A DNA stretch of 64,000 nt from Stereum hirsutum FP-91666 SS1 (taxonomy: Eukaryota; Basidiomycota; Agaricomycetes; Russulales; Stereaceae), in assembly GCF_000264905.1 (NCBI RefSeq), contig NW_006763145.1, positions 1,285,347-1,349,346 on the forward strand, read 5' to 3'. Positions 36,404 to 48,057 of this stretch are shown here, piece after piece. Below the pieces are notes generated by a model. That model was not told the DNA's origin, did no database searches, and saw only the letters and a list, made by a program, of their open reading frames with translations. A program made the position numbers and the translations under genes. Positions within the stretch are counted from its first letter, which is position 1, and every line of letters starts with the position of its first letter.

Positions 36404-38180
36404 GTCATCTAGGTACGCCTCCCGAGCTCAGATTCCTGAACTCCCTTTGGCGGGACGCCCCCCTTTTCGTTTTCGCTCTCACTCTGCTCCCCGACATAAT
36501 CGTCGTGGCGCTGATTCGGATTGTCGGCACCCACGCGGTACATGGGGTGCAGCTTGCCGTCCACTGCGTTCTGGGTTTTGCCGAGGTAGAAGTTCGTGGT
36601 GCAGAGGGCGGCGAAGAGTGGAATGAAAGCATCAATTGAAATGATCTGGGGTAAGGAGAGAGTCGCAGATCGGCATAAATTGGGCGAAACAGGGAATGGA
36701 GTGAGGGAGAAGTTTTTACAGGCGTACACGTAGCGAGCGAGGCGATGATGAGAGGTCTGACGGTGTCGTCGTAAGCTTCGATGACTCCCGCTCTAATATC
36801 GTCGGTCTGATGTCTCGCGCTTGTGATGGAGCCGTAGCGTTGACACCGACAGGCGTGAGGTATTTGTCGAGATTGGCGGGCATGTCGTTGCTGATGCAAG
36901 GCAGAGCACGGTGATTAGTTTCTAATACTACAGGCAGTGGATCATGAGAGGAGAGGGAAGGACTGACGTCCAGACGGCACCGGCTATGAAGAACAATTTT
37001 TTTTTTTGGGGGGGGGGATAGATAGACCATCAGGATTAACGAAACAACTGACGTTGAACGAGGGAGAAGGGACACAATATGTCAATATTAGGATACTCGC
37101 CGACAGCGGTCGAGGTCGCACCGAACAGCTTGGTCCACAGCGCCAAGTTGGAGATGACGATACCCATGTCCTCGTGTGGTACGGAATTACCTTGACACAG
37201 ACGACGGAGTTGCCACCACCAAGACCTTTGAGAATTTGCGTCCAGGCAAGAACGATAGCGCTGTACAGATGTGCACCCTTGGTTTCACTCAGTATTGAAG
37301 GCGGAAAAAACAGGAACATGACGCACGTTGCATGCTTTCCACGACCGCAGAGCATGACGACATAGCAAAGAATTGGAATGACCCACCCAATACAGAGCAA
37401 CCACTATAAAGGATCCGTCTAAGTGACTACCTTTCTATAAGAATGAGAAGGAAGCTCGCGTAGTGTAAGGCCAGCGCCGAGACCGAAGACACAGAGACCG
37501 ACGGTTCCAGTTTGTGAATAGATCGTCCAGTCGTAGAGATCCCAGTCACGACGTATGTTCAGCTGGAGTAGTAGGTGCCGGCGAACCTCCGGAGAGATAG
37601 TAGAACGCGTCTGATATATTCGTCGAGAGAAATGATCCCCTCAACGATGAGAATTATAAAAAGGCAACACAGATTCAACGAACCGATGATAATGCCACAG
37701 ATGAATGCCCTAAGATATGACGCCAATGATCGTTAGTATAGGTACGCGCTCGGTAGCCAGAACTAACGACTCGGATGAAACGGAAGAGGCCAAACTCACC
37801 GATTGATGATCCGCCTTGGCAGAATGACAAACATAGCGATTAGAGAGACTGTGGCAGCGAATCACGTCAAGATGATGCCTACGTGCCAACGGTGAAGTGA
37901 CAAAACGTGGAAGGGGCGTACGACTTTTGTAGCCATCACTGTTCGCACCCGCAGACAACGTAAAAGGTAGCAATACCAATGTCCCACGAGAAACGCAACA
38001 AAATCAACCCAAAGGCGTCGATTGCAGGCCATATGTTGAGGAGAATCCGCCACAGGGATCGACTCTCTCGCCTACGTCCGCTGGGGCCACCGTCTCATTG
38101 GTGTCAACGACAGCAGGCTCGCTGGGTGATGCATTTCGTTTGTCGCTAGCGAGAAGATGTAACATCACAGGGAAAGGCAG
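36404..38180 (-). pseudogene. decayed siderophore-iron MFS transporter (third copy)
   Basis: Read from 38180 leftwards, the remnant aligns with the two intact transporters downstream. The initiator ATG is replaced by CTG (CTG CCT TTC CCT against ATG CCT CTC CCT). The N-terminal fragment runs to ADVGER and then jumps to a segment like KILLKIFSAIDAFGLILLGF, so membrane helices 1-6 are deleted. Next comes SLIAMFVILPRRIINR, with about 20 residues missing between MFV and ILPRR. Later blocks match ILKGLGGGNSVVCVKVI, MPANLDKYLTPVGVNAT and TDDIRAGVIEAYDDTVRPL, but a frameshift or deletion interrupts them. Loss of the start codon, a large deletion and frameshifts make function very unlikely. It lies divergent to the intact copy at 39546, with 1365 bp between. 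Confidence 0.85.
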
Positions 38181-38825
38181 CACCGTGAGTGCGAAAGCAG
38201 AGCCTGAACGTCAGTCTGAGGGAATGGGCTCCGAGTCAGGTCAACACAGCGACTTGGAGGACGCTTTATATCGTCAAAGAACTCAGAGACTGTAGCACAT
38301 CCCAGTGTATGTTATCAATGGTCGGGATCATAAACAGAATTGTACGCGCCTGCCATGACCCTGGAGAGCCTGAGGAAAAATGAAACTTGGCAGCGTTCAA
38401 AGCCAGTAGAATACCGTGTCACCCGGCGGGAGGAGCGTTTATGCCAAGCACACCATATTCAGTGCCTTGTCAAGAAGCGTGCAGGACTGCAGTTGCCTTC
38501 TCCTGCACCGGGGTGGTGTGGCACCCAGTGCGTTGAGATCCGAGAGAGTATATAGGGCCGACGTGCAAGTATGTACGTGCAGCCGTCCGACATCAACGTT
38601 CCAGGGGACCAGCGGTGGATCCAGTCACATTCTACCTTATAAGCCGCATTTTATGATTCGTGTATTTAAGGGCGTGAAGTATTCTGGGTGAAGCAGTAAG
38701 TACCTTGGAACAGAAAAAGAAAATGGTGTAAGGTGGAGGGTGAGAGAGCAATGACACTGACTGCGCAATGAATTCGAAACGTGCCACATGATGAGAGTGC
38801 TCGGCAATCATTCTCGCTTATGATC

Positions 38826-38834
38826 TTATCAGAT
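38826..38834 (-). promoter_or_regulatory. ATCWGATAA-type iron GATA-factor site
   Basis: On the minus strand the bases read ATCTGATAA, an exact match to the ATCWGATAA consensus known for the iron-responsive fungal GATA repressors (Urbs1, SreA). Its position upstream of a siderophore transporter supports the reading. Binding has not been shown. Confidence 0.6.
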
Positions 38835-38909
38835 TATTCGGGGGCCCTGCTATATTTATAATTAGCTTTTTCATGCTGTTCCTGAAGGGCCGTTTCGGGC
38901 CCATCGGTC

Positions 38910-38920
38910 TTATCAGATAA
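38910..38920. promoter_or_regulatory. overlapping palindromic ATCWGATAA iron GATA-factor site
   Basis: TTATCAGATAA contains ATCAGATAA on the plus strand (38912-38920) and ATCTGATAA on the minus strand (38910-38918). Both fit the Urbs1/SreA consensus exactly. It lies 626 bp before the transporter 1 start and faces the pseudogene as well. Confidence 0.65.
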
Positions 38921-39438
38921 GGCGGAACTGCTCCTCTGACCGCCGCACGGACAGTACTCCGTCTTTGAACTCGATACCTTTCGAAATTCGCTTTCACCGG
39001 GCTCGTTTGGTTGTTTCTATCTAAAGCCTGCGCCCAGCATTCAGCATGGAGCGCGTTGCTGATACATGTGGCACGGTCTGTCAGAGACATCGAAGAGTCT
39101 TCCTTTCCAGCGACTCGCACGATACTCGGGAAACAGATGATCACAACTCCGAGTCTGTATAGGTCTGTACCAGTGAGTAGTACGCCAGTACAGTACAGGT
39201 GACCAGACCGGGCAGAAGGTTTACTTTCTCTCTTTTTATATCTTCCGCAGCCTTGTTCCTTAATGATCTTTTCTTCTCCTTCATGCTCCTTCATGTCACC
39301 ATCACCCTCGTGAACCCACTGGGTCCGTCGTGGTTTGCAAGCTTCTTTCTTCCATCTCGCTGCATGTTGCTCCGGTCCCGAGTCCAGGCGTGACCTCAAG
39401 GAGCTTACCTTGAGGGTCCAGGGTTGGTCTCTCGACGG

Positions 39439-39445
39439 TATAAAA
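39439..39445 (+). promoter_or_regulatory. TATA box of siderophore transporter 1
   Basis: TATAAAA lies 101 bp before the ATG. The context GTATAAAACACCTCCGCTCT is nearly the same as that before transporter 2, at almost the same spacing, so the core promoter was duplicated with the gene. Confidence 0.65.
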
Positions 39446-39545
39446 CACCTCCGCTCTGTAGCGGGAGCTCTTCCGAGGCTGTTGACTGCTTTTCCGCTCC
39501 CCTCACCTCACGGATAGGCTAGGCTCTGCTTGTTAGTTCAAAGTA

Positions 39546-42344
39546 ATGCCTCTCCCTGCGGTGTTCAAGTTTCTTACGGGAGAAAAGCTCCCAGGACCTA
39601 CTCAGAATCCTACCGACACCGAAGTGGTGTTAGAAAAGGTGGTCCCGACGGACGTAGGCGAGCGCCGCCGTGGTATTGAAAAGATCGAAGCGCTCTACCG
39701 CGTCTTCCCGCCTGGCAGCAGGGCTCTGTGGGCTCTCTATGCCAGCCTGTTCTTGTATGTCTATGTATACACGTTGGCGAGTTCGACGGTATATAGCTTT
39801 TATGCGTTTGCGGTGTCGGCATTCGGTGAGCATGCGGTATTATCGACAATCAATATTATGGTGTCGGTCATTAGTGGTGTTGGTTAGTTCGTGGTTCTTC
39901 CACCCCGAACTTGAGACGCGCTTGTTGATTGTGCTGACGTCGATTTTAGGTCAACCTTTCGCTGCCCAGCTTGCAGACACGACCTCCCGCCCCACTGCCT
40001 ATGCGATCTCGCTCACTCTCTACGTTGTCGGTTTCATTGTTGTGGCGTCTGCCAACGGCGTTGCCGCCATCGCTGCTGGTCAGCCGACCTCCAGATGCCT
40101 CTGACGCTCGCCGAGACTAACTACGTGACCGTTCAGGTTACCTGCTTTACACCATCGGTAGTGTGGGATTAAGCATGGTCACTTCGCTTCTCGTCGCTGA
40201 CATCAGTCCTCTTTCCTGGAGGTTCGTTATTCACACCAGTGTAGACTTGTTTGTTTATTTACCTTCACGCCGTACAGAGGCTTTATCACGGCACTTCCTT
40301 CTGCGCCTTATATCATTAACGCGTACATCTCGTAAGGAAACTACTTCACCCATATTAACCCAACTTGACACAAACGTTTTGGCTTGACCTATCATAGTGG
40401 TTTCATCACGGAGGATCTGGGAGCGGCTGGATGGTATGTTATTTGAACTCTGTTTATATATATATATGTGATTTAACACACTTTTCCTGGTAACTAGGCG
40501 CTGGGGCTATGGCATGTTCGCTGTATGTCCACAAGCGTTTTCGAACCCCCTAACCAATACAGTTTCGCGCTGATGCTTAACTTGTCCCTTTCAAACAGAT
40601 CATGGTCCCAGTGGTCATGTCTCCTGCCCTTATCGTTCTCTTCTACGCTGACCTGAAAGCCAAACGCCTTAATGTCCTTGAAGGCCCCACGTCAGCGACC
40701 TCCTCCGGTCCCGCTGCAACTATTGAAAGCCGATCCCCGTTGCAAATTTTCATTAAGATTTGTTCCGCGATCGATGCGTTTGGTCTGATACTGCTGGGTT
40801 TCTCATGGACCCTGATTCTGCTCCCATTCACGCTGTCGGCGAGTGCGGGCAATGGATACAAGAACCGTGAGTGCCTTGTACTAAGGATCACCGAACGTCA
40901 CATTGACGAATATCACTTTCACAGCTTCGCTCATTGCCATGTTCGTTGTCGGAGGCGTTTTGTTGATTGCGTTTGCGGCGTATGAATGGTTTTACGCCGC
41001 AAACCCGATTCTTCCGCGACGGATTCTTAACCGGTGAGTGTGTTGTTGTATCACTCTAGTCATCTGCCTTTTCTCTCAGTGGGAAACGAACGGCTCACGT
41101 TCAGCCCTGTTGCTCTCACTCTGTAGGGCTTTCATTTGTGGTGTGATCATCGGTCAGTTCATCACATGGTATATTCCTTTTGCATGGTGCTGACGGATGT
41201 GACGTTGCAATGAATCTAAAGACACTTTCTACTACCTCTCCGGAGATTTCGCCGGAACATACTACTCCAGTTGGACATATGTAGTCACAAATTGGAGCCT
41301 GTACGACTGGACCATCTTCTCGCAAACCGAAACCGTAGGACTCTGTCTCTTTGGTCTCGCTGCTGGTCTAGCGATGAGGTATACACATAGATACAAGGTG
41401 CGCAGCAGTTCTTTGCATTCTTAGCCATTCCTGCTGATGAAAGCCTTACTTGATGCGTGATATCCAGTGGTTACTCTGTCTCGGCTGGGTGATCCGTATC
41501 CTTTGTTACGTCGTTATGTACCATGCTCGTGGCGCCAATGCTACGTTCGTACCCCCTTTCTGCCACCGTCTCTTCGTAGGCTAATGCATATTTTTTACGC
41601 CCTGGCATTTTAGTTCCGTTGGCCTTGCTTGGACTCAAATTCTTAATGGCCTCGGCGGTGGTATCTCCGTTGTTTGTGTCCAAGTTATGGTGCAGGCCTC
41701 TGTGCCACATGAGGACATGGGTATCGTTATCTCGAACTTGGCACTTTGGACACAGTTGTTTGGTGCGATCTCAACCGCTGTCGGTGCGTACATGCTTCTC
41801 GTGTCAAAGTGGCGAAAGGTAAGGCTGACTGATGACGTTTTATACTTCTAGCTGGTTCTGTCTGGACGTGCGTGATGCTCTCTCGATTGCTTGACCTATC
41901 CGACATTCATTTTATGATTTCCTTCCAGCAACAACATGCCCAAGAACCTCGAGAAGTACCTAACCCCTCTAGGTGTAAACGCCACAGAGATCGCGACGAT
42001 CTATGGATCTATCACCATCGCAAGGTCCGAAACCGACGACGTGAGGGCTGGGGTCATCTCTGCCTACGATGATACTGTCAAGCCATTGATCATCGCCTCG
42101 CTCGCCACCTGTAAGTCTTCCATTTCGTACTTACACACGGCCCATTCTGATCACTACACCCTTAGCTTTCATTCCCCTCATCACTGCTCTTTTCACTACC
42201 AACTTCTACCTCGGCAACACTCAGAACGCCGTGGACGGTAAGCTGCACCCTATGTATCGTACGGGAGCCGAGGCTGTCCAACAGGAAGGTGGCAGTCAGA
42301 ACGAAAAAGATTCTGTTCAGGAGAAGGTTCAAGAGCGGGAGTAG
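39546..42344 (+). CDS. siderophore-iron transporter, MFS (SIT/ARN/MirB-like), copy 1
   Basis: About 15 exons with short introns encode a 14-helix major-facilitator protein. Landmarks in order: a cytosolic N-terminus ending RRGIEKIEALYRVF, first helices with LYASLFLYVYVYTLASSTVY, GQPFAAQLADTTSRPTAYAI, VADISPLSWRGFITALPSAP, ISGFITEDLGAAGWRWGYGM, IDAFGLILLGFSWTLILLPF, a periplasmic-side DTFYYLSGDFAGTYYSSWTY, and a C-terminal GSVWNNMPKNLEKYLTPLGV followed by RAGVISAYDDTVKPL. The W-R-W-G/M-F loop and the Tyr-rich extracellular loop before the YTHRYK segment are typical of fungal siderophore transporters. It should import ferric siderophores by proton symport at the plasma membrane. Exon borders match those of copy 2. 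Iron-regulated expression is suggested by the upstream GATA sites. The ligand cannot be predicted. Confidence 0.9.
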
Positions 42345-43309
42345 ATATTCTTTATTCACGCCGATATTGCCTTGGTTTGGCCTTGGTTGATTTTTTGTGT
42401 TTGGTTTTTGTACTTATGTCGGGGATGATCTCGATATCCATTCCATTTCAGCGAGAGGGGGAGTTTCTATAGGCCATGTTCAGGGCTCTGTACTGATATG
42501 TGACTAGGTTTTATGTGTTGCTATGAGTTCCTGTTTTTTTCACCGGCGCCACCACGTGTCGTGCGACCTTCCTTGCCATCTCGCGTCTACTCTCGCGTAC
42601 GTCCTGCACAACTGGGGTCTGAACGATTTCACAGTGAAAGGCGTCAAAGTGGCTTCGGACGTTACTGGTATAGCTCTGCTCATCTCTATCATCTCCACTT
42701 TGGTTTTGACATGTTCTTCTCAGTGCCGTCTCCCGAGCCGCTCAGCACTCTGCAGTGGAATAATAGTGCTATTCCAGGCTATTCCTCTCCCCACATTTTC
42801 AACCACCATCGCTCCGGACCACTAGGAAGGCGGCCGTCCCGAGCTCAGCTTTCTCTACACCGCCGGGCGTGCTAATCCTCGGCACGGCCCCCATCCGAAA
42901 TACCCCGGGATAGGGACGCTGCGACCATGTGCGATCCCGGCACCGATACCATAACGAGGATTTTCGAAATTGATGTTCCAGGCTTGTCCGGCGGCCCGTG
43001 CAACAGGGCTTTTTGAAAAGGTTGTCCCAAGGTTGCAACGTCCTCCCCTCTACGTATCCGCTTAGTCAGCCGCTCCCTACCGCCTTCAGAAAGCTCTGAC
43101 GACTGCATATGCCCAAGTCGCGTTCTCCTTGGGTAGCTCATCCTTCCCCGCCTCACTGAGTGTCATATACCACTCATGTAAGTACTATCCATTTAGTAGA
43201 TACCTGCTATGTATTTATTTCGACCATCTGTCCGTCCAGTCCGTCTTCTATACCCTTGGAAAAAACAGCAGCTGATGAACGTATTCAAGGTGTCTCGCTA
43301 GTTGTGTAC

Positions 43310-43395
43310 GCCTGCATGGTCTAGTGGTTTCGCTATAGGTTTGTTCTGTGCACGAACGTGGTTTTAGGTCGCGCGTTCAATTCTTGCCGCGGGCA
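43310..43395 (+). ncRNA. tRNA-like sequence with Pol III A and B boxes (tRNA pseudogene or SINE head)
   Basis: The A box TGGTCTAGTGG (43317-43327) and B box GTTCAATTC (43375-43383) fit the Pol III consensus. The ends GCCTGCA and CGCGGGC pair at six of seven positions as an acceptor stem. A possible anticodon stem TGTTC/GAACG is seen, but its loop lacks U33 and the D and T stems are poor, so it is not a normal tRNA. It resembles a degenerate tRNA of the GGTCTAGTGG class (Pro, Gly, Glu or Val), or the head of a SINE. No clear tail or target duplication was found. Confidence 0.45.
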
Positions 43396-43701
43396 ACCAG
43401 CATTTTGGGTGTTTGGCGGCTTGGCGGGAACCCTCGCAGTGCCCCATGGACAACCTTGGTACAACCTTGGCCGGCAACATCGGATCAGGGTCCGTCCGAA
43501 AAACCCCGGAACAGTATCGTGTCTGGCCTGTGACAACGTGCCGCCCGGCCGACCCTGTTACAAGGCTTCCGCCCTCCGGCGGTGTAACAAGATGCCAAGC
43601 TTCCGAAACTTAACGGTGCCCAGGTTTTCGCCCCGACTCGGTGGCGCTTATTATTCACCGCAGTTCCATGTCAAATGATAGATGCGATTTCAGGTACACT
43701 A

Positions 43702-43710
43702 ATCAGATAA
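43702..43710 (+). promoter_or_regulatory. ATCWGATAA-type iron GATA-factor site upstream of transporter 2
   Basis: ATCAGATAA matches the Urbs1/SreA consensus exactly and lies 680 bp before the transporter 2 start, close to the distance of the paired site before transporter 1. Confidence 0.6.
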
Positions 43711-44286
43711 GATCAGGGATTCATTCAAAGTCCCCGATCGCCTTTGACTTTGATTGGACAACTACTCCCCGAACCCATCCGTTATAGTTCCTTGCAATAC
43801 AGCAAGGTACCCTATGCGTACCATTTCCAGTTTTCTTATGTCGCGATCTGTTTAGAGCCCTGACGAGAACAGCGACCGAACACATAATTCAGCCTTTAGG
43901 ATCTTGCAGAAAGGTCCAAAGCTGCTGAAATTCGAATGTCGATAAAGGGCCAACAAACGGCCCCCCTCTACTGCCTGTTCGGAACTTCGAGCCAGCCTCC
44001 AGCTACATACTTCACCGCTTTCCCCAGTGTAAGAATGTATCTCTCTGGACCGCCGATCACATTCGCCGTATGGATCGCCCCATCTTCCCATCTCCCGACT
44101 TTGTCGCCCCTTGACCCTCCCGACTAACTAGTATAGCGCGTGGTCTCCATTGTCGTGGATCCAGGTCCCTCGCCGTCAAGCTTCTTCTTTTTCCCTCACC
44201 GCGTAATGCCCGGATCCGAAGTGAAATCAACAACTTTTCATATCGAAATGTGGTGTGGCGAGTGGATTTCTGTCACTCGTGGATAG

Positions 44287-44293
44287 TATAAAA
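44287..44293 (+). promoter_or_regulatory. TATA box of siderophore transporter 2
   Basis: TATAAAA lies 97 bp before the ATG in the context GTATAAAACGTCTTCGCTCT, closely matching the core promoter of transporter 1. Confidence 0.65.
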
Positions 44294-44389
44294 CGTCTTC
44301 GCTCTTCCGCATGATCTGGCCCAAGGCCGTCGACTAGTTCCCCGCTCGCCTCACCCTCGCACTCAGGCTCTGCTTTCCCTCCCATAGCG

Positions 44390-47233
44390 ATGCCTCTTCC
44401 TGCGATTTTCAAGTCTCTCAAAGGCGGCAAGCTTGCCGTGCCGGATCAGGAGCCGCCCGTCGTCGACGAGAAGGCAGTCCCTGCAGACGTTGGCGAGCGC
44501 CGCCGTGGTATTGAAAAGATCGAAGCGCTCTACCGTGTCTTCCCCCCTGGCAGCAAGGCGCTCTGGGCCCTTTATGCCAGCTTGTTCTTCTATGTCTACG
44601 CGTATACGCTGGCGGGTTCGACCGTGTACAGTTTTTATGCTTTCGCGGTCTCAGCATTTGGGCAGCATGCGGTATTGTCGACAATCAATATCATGGTGTC
44701 AGTCATTAGCGGTGTCGGTGAGTTATTTCTTCCATTGCTATATCTCTCATGACTACTGTGGAAGATCTATGTGCTAAATTGTCTGATACCGGCCATAGGT
44801 CAACCTTTCGCGGCTCAGCTTGCTGATACCACCTCTCGTCCGACTGCCTATGCAATTTCGCTCACTCTTTACGTTATTGGTTTCATCATTGTGGCATCCG
44901 CCAACGGTGTGTCTGCCATTGCCGCTGGTGAGCATCCCCTGGAATGCAATAGCATTCTCGCCAGTGATGTCTGATCATTTTGGTACAGGTTATCTGCTCT
45001 ATACCATCGGCGGGGTGGGATTGGACATGGTCACTAGTCTCCTTGTCGCTGACATTAGTCCCCTTGCTTGGAGGTGAGTTCCCCCTAACGGCTTGTGCGA
45101 ATTTTTATTCATCCCGATTTGTACGCAGAGGCTTCATCACTGCACTTCCCTCTGCGCCGTACATTATCAACGCGTACATCTCGTAAGACAATTATCTCTT
45201 CAATCTCCCAATTTTGACTGTTGACTTACACTCTTCTGATTTACCTCTCACAGCGGTTTCATCACGGAAGATTTGGGAGAGGCCGGATGGTGCGTCTCTA
45301 CCGCGACTGAACTGCGTCGTGGCCACATACTAATTCACTACTTTTAAACTCCAGGCGCTGGGGTTATGGCATGTTTGCTGTAAGTATACGGACTTTTTTC
45401 GAGCGTGCTCTCTTCGTCGTCTCCGATGATTGCTGTCATCGTTGTGCTCAACACTTATTCTTTCTAACAGATCATCGTCCCAGTTGTCATGTCTCCCGCC
45501 CTTATGGTCCTTTTCTACGCCGATATAAAAGCCAAACGACTCAACGTCCTCGAAGGCCCCTCAGCTGTTACCTCCGGTGCCGCTGCACACATCGAGGGCC
45601 GTTCACCCTTGAAGATCCTCCTCAAGATCTTCTCCGCGATTGACGCTTTCGGTCTGATATTATTGGGTTTTGCGTGGACGTTGCTTCTGCTCCCGTTTAC
45701 GCTCTCGGCGAGTGCCAACAATGGCTACAACAATCGTGAGCAATTTCGATACTGCAAATTTCTAGACTGCAATGTTGACTAGAACGATATTCGTAGCCTC
45801 TCTGATTGCCATGTTCGTTGTCGGCGGTGTCTTGCTCATTGCGTTCGCTATATATGAATGGTTCTTTGCTGCGAACCCCATCCTGCCAAGGCGAATCCTT
45901 AACCGGTCAGTACAGTTTTACCCCTTCCAACTCAGTCATGATTGTCCTCTGAGCAAGAGACTTACAATCACCATCATTTGTCTCACTCCACAGAGCATTC
46001 ATTTGTGGCGTGATCATCGGTGAGTTGATCATATGTTGTATCCCCATTTCATGGTACTGATGGAGTTATTCACAATCAATCAGACACATTCTACTACCTC
46101 TCCGGAGACTTTGCCGGCACATACTACTCCAGCTGGACGTATGTCGTCACCGACTGGAGCCTGTATGACTGGACTATCTTCTCGCAAACGGAGACCGTCG
46201 GCCTTTGTCTTTTCGGTCTTGCTGCTGGTCTGTTGATGAGGTGGACCCACCGTTACAAGGTACGTGACGGCGATACCATCGCTTGTTCTTGTCCTAGAGA
46301 ACGCTGATGTCTCCGATTCCTTATGTCGTTCATAGTGGCTACTCTGCGTTGCTTGGGTCATTCGTATACTCTGCTACGTCGTCATGTACCACGCCCGTGG
46401 AGAGAACGCCACGTACGTCCCATCATCTCCTCGGCTTATGCTTTCCTTAGTACCCCAAATTCATGTCTTCGTTTGCAACTCCACCTTTCAGTGCTGCCGG
46501 TCTCGCTTGGACACAAATCTTAAATGGTCTCGGCGGTGGTATGTCCGTAGTTTGTGTCCAGGTGATGGTGCAAGCCTCCGTGCCCCATGAGGATATGGGT
46601 ATCGTTATCTCGAACTTGGCGCTTTGGACATACTTGTTCGGTGGGATCGCCACTGCTGTTGGTGAGTATTGCCTTCAACTATATCTATTTCTGAGAACAG
46701 TCACTGAACAATGGCGCTTCTATGATCCCAGCTGGTTCTGTTTGGACGTGAGTCGTGCTCCTCTAACCGTTACCTTTGCCAGATACTCATAGTAACATCT
46801 CCTTCCAGTAACAACATGCCCAAGAACCTCGAGAAATACCTTTCACCTCTTGGCGTCAACGCCACTGAGATCGCGACGATATACGGGTCTATCACCATCG
46901 CGAGGTCCGAGACCGACGACGTGAGGGCTGGAGTCATCTCCGCTTACGATGATACCGTCAAGCCACTGATCATCGCCTCACTCGCCACCTGTGAGTCTTC
47001 TATTGTTGGAGCTTATCATCCTACCACATGCTTACTCCTCTTCGTTAGCCTTTATTCCCCTTATCACCGCTCTCTGCACCACCAACTTCTACCTTGGCAA
47101 CACTCAAAATGCCGTGGACGGCAAAGTACATCCAATGTACGGTAAAAACGAAGCCGTCGAATCAGACTCTCAGTCTCAGAGCGAGGGTCATGATGAAAAG
47201 CAGCCTGTGCCGGAGAGCTTGAGCAGGGATTAG
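44390..47233 (+). CDS. siderophore-iron transporter, MFS (SIT/ARN/MirB-like), copy 2
   Basis: This tandem paralogue of copy 1 shares its exon structure of about 15 exons. The N-terminus is MPLPAIFKSLKGGKLAVPDQ. Matching blocks are RRGIEKIEALYRVFPPGSKA, GQPFAAQLADTTSRPTAYAI, VADISPLAWRGFITALPSAP, IDAFGLILLGFAWTLLLLPF, ANPILPRRILNRAFICGVII, AGTYYSSWTYVVTDWSLYDW and the C-terminal NNMPKNLEKYLSPLGV. Identity to copy 1 is very high across the membrane core. It falls off in the N-terminal tail, in the loop after LNVLEGP and in the acidic C-terminal tail (SQSQSEGHDEKQ). All membrane segments are intact and no stop is seen. It should import ferric siderophores, with differences in tails suggesting divergent regulation or turnover. 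Confidence 0.9.
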
Positions 47234-48057
47234 AGGTTTCATTTTCGTTTGTGGTGATTATTAGTAGGGGTTGGTTGGTCGCTTCTTGGGCTTTGTTGTA
47301 GTTTTTATCTCCACTCCTTTTCTTATACATCTGTGCTTGTTCTTCGACTGCTCTTGAGTGAGATTCTGGTCAGCTATCTGCCCTCCGTCAAGACAAACTT
47401 GTTTGTACCATACGAGATCTGGTCTCCTTGGTTTCATCGCAACAATGCGTTCTTTGTATGTTCCTGCCAAGTTAAAGTCTTCCTGCGCCGCAGCAGCTCA
47501 GGCAGAGATAATAATGTGTATCCATCGCCGAGAACAAGACGTTTTGACGACTTGATGCACCCATGTAGTACTTACTGTGTTAGGGGCGCCACACCAACCT
47601 GTGCCACCCGTAAGTCGGAGTTCGTGAGGAACCGAGGCTCGGTAGCAATTGGATGGCTTCTGCGAATGATCGCAACGAGCCAGAGTGAACGAGGCCTTTG
47701 CATCGTTCGTTCACGACGAGCTACAGCAGCTCGCATAATAGTGGTCAACGACGACGGGCCAGGTCTTCTTCCCTCTTCTTTCGCTCCACAACCATCTCTG
47801 TCGCTCGCTATTTTCTTTCTGGTGGTTGTAAATATCGAGCCGGACTCGAGTGCACAGATTTTTGCTGCTCTTCATCTGAAAAGTTGAAGACCGTATCTTT
47901 ATTCCATTCAGTAACGAGTAACTATCGTATAGTTGCTTAGGAAGAAGACCTTTGGCATTGGTGCGTCGCTAGATCTATGTATCTTGATGTGCTGGACTGA
48001 CCCGCTACGCTTGGAACACTAGATCTATACCCCATCAACCCCACAAAGTTCCATCCG
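47234..48057. other. intergenic region
   Basis: 3' flank of transporter 2 followed by sequence with no recognisable gene. Open frames such as that at 47333-47887 lack domain similarity and show no supporting structure. Confidence 0.45.

Larger units (their letters stand above)
38181..39545. promoter_or_regulatory. upstream region of siderophore transporter 1 (divergent to pseudogene)
   Basis: The 1.4 kb between the pseudogene and transporter 1 contains the GATA-factor sites at 38826 and 38910 and a TATA box at 39439, listed separately. The long minus-strand open frame across 38818-39399 has no recognisable domain and overlaps these sites, so it is not called a gene. Confidence 0.6.
42345..44389. 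promoter_or_regulatory. region between the two siderophore transporters
   Basis: This 2-kb spacer carries the transporter 2 promoter: a GATA site at 43702 and a TATA box at 44287. It also holds a tRNA-like element at 43310-43395. Bases 42580-42720 encode a short membrane-like fragment (YVLHNWGLNDFTVKGVKVAS), which may be a gene remnant but could not be assigned. Confidence 0.5.

Noticed and set aside
38818..39399. 193-residue minus-strand open frame upstream of transporter 1
   Set aside because: No recognisable domain, mixed composition, and it overlaps the GATA sites and promoter of the transporter.
42513..42875. Possible membrane-protein gene between the two transporters
   Set aside because: Only one short segment (YVLHNWGLNDFTVKGVKVAS) looks protein-like; no start, splice pattern or family could be supported.
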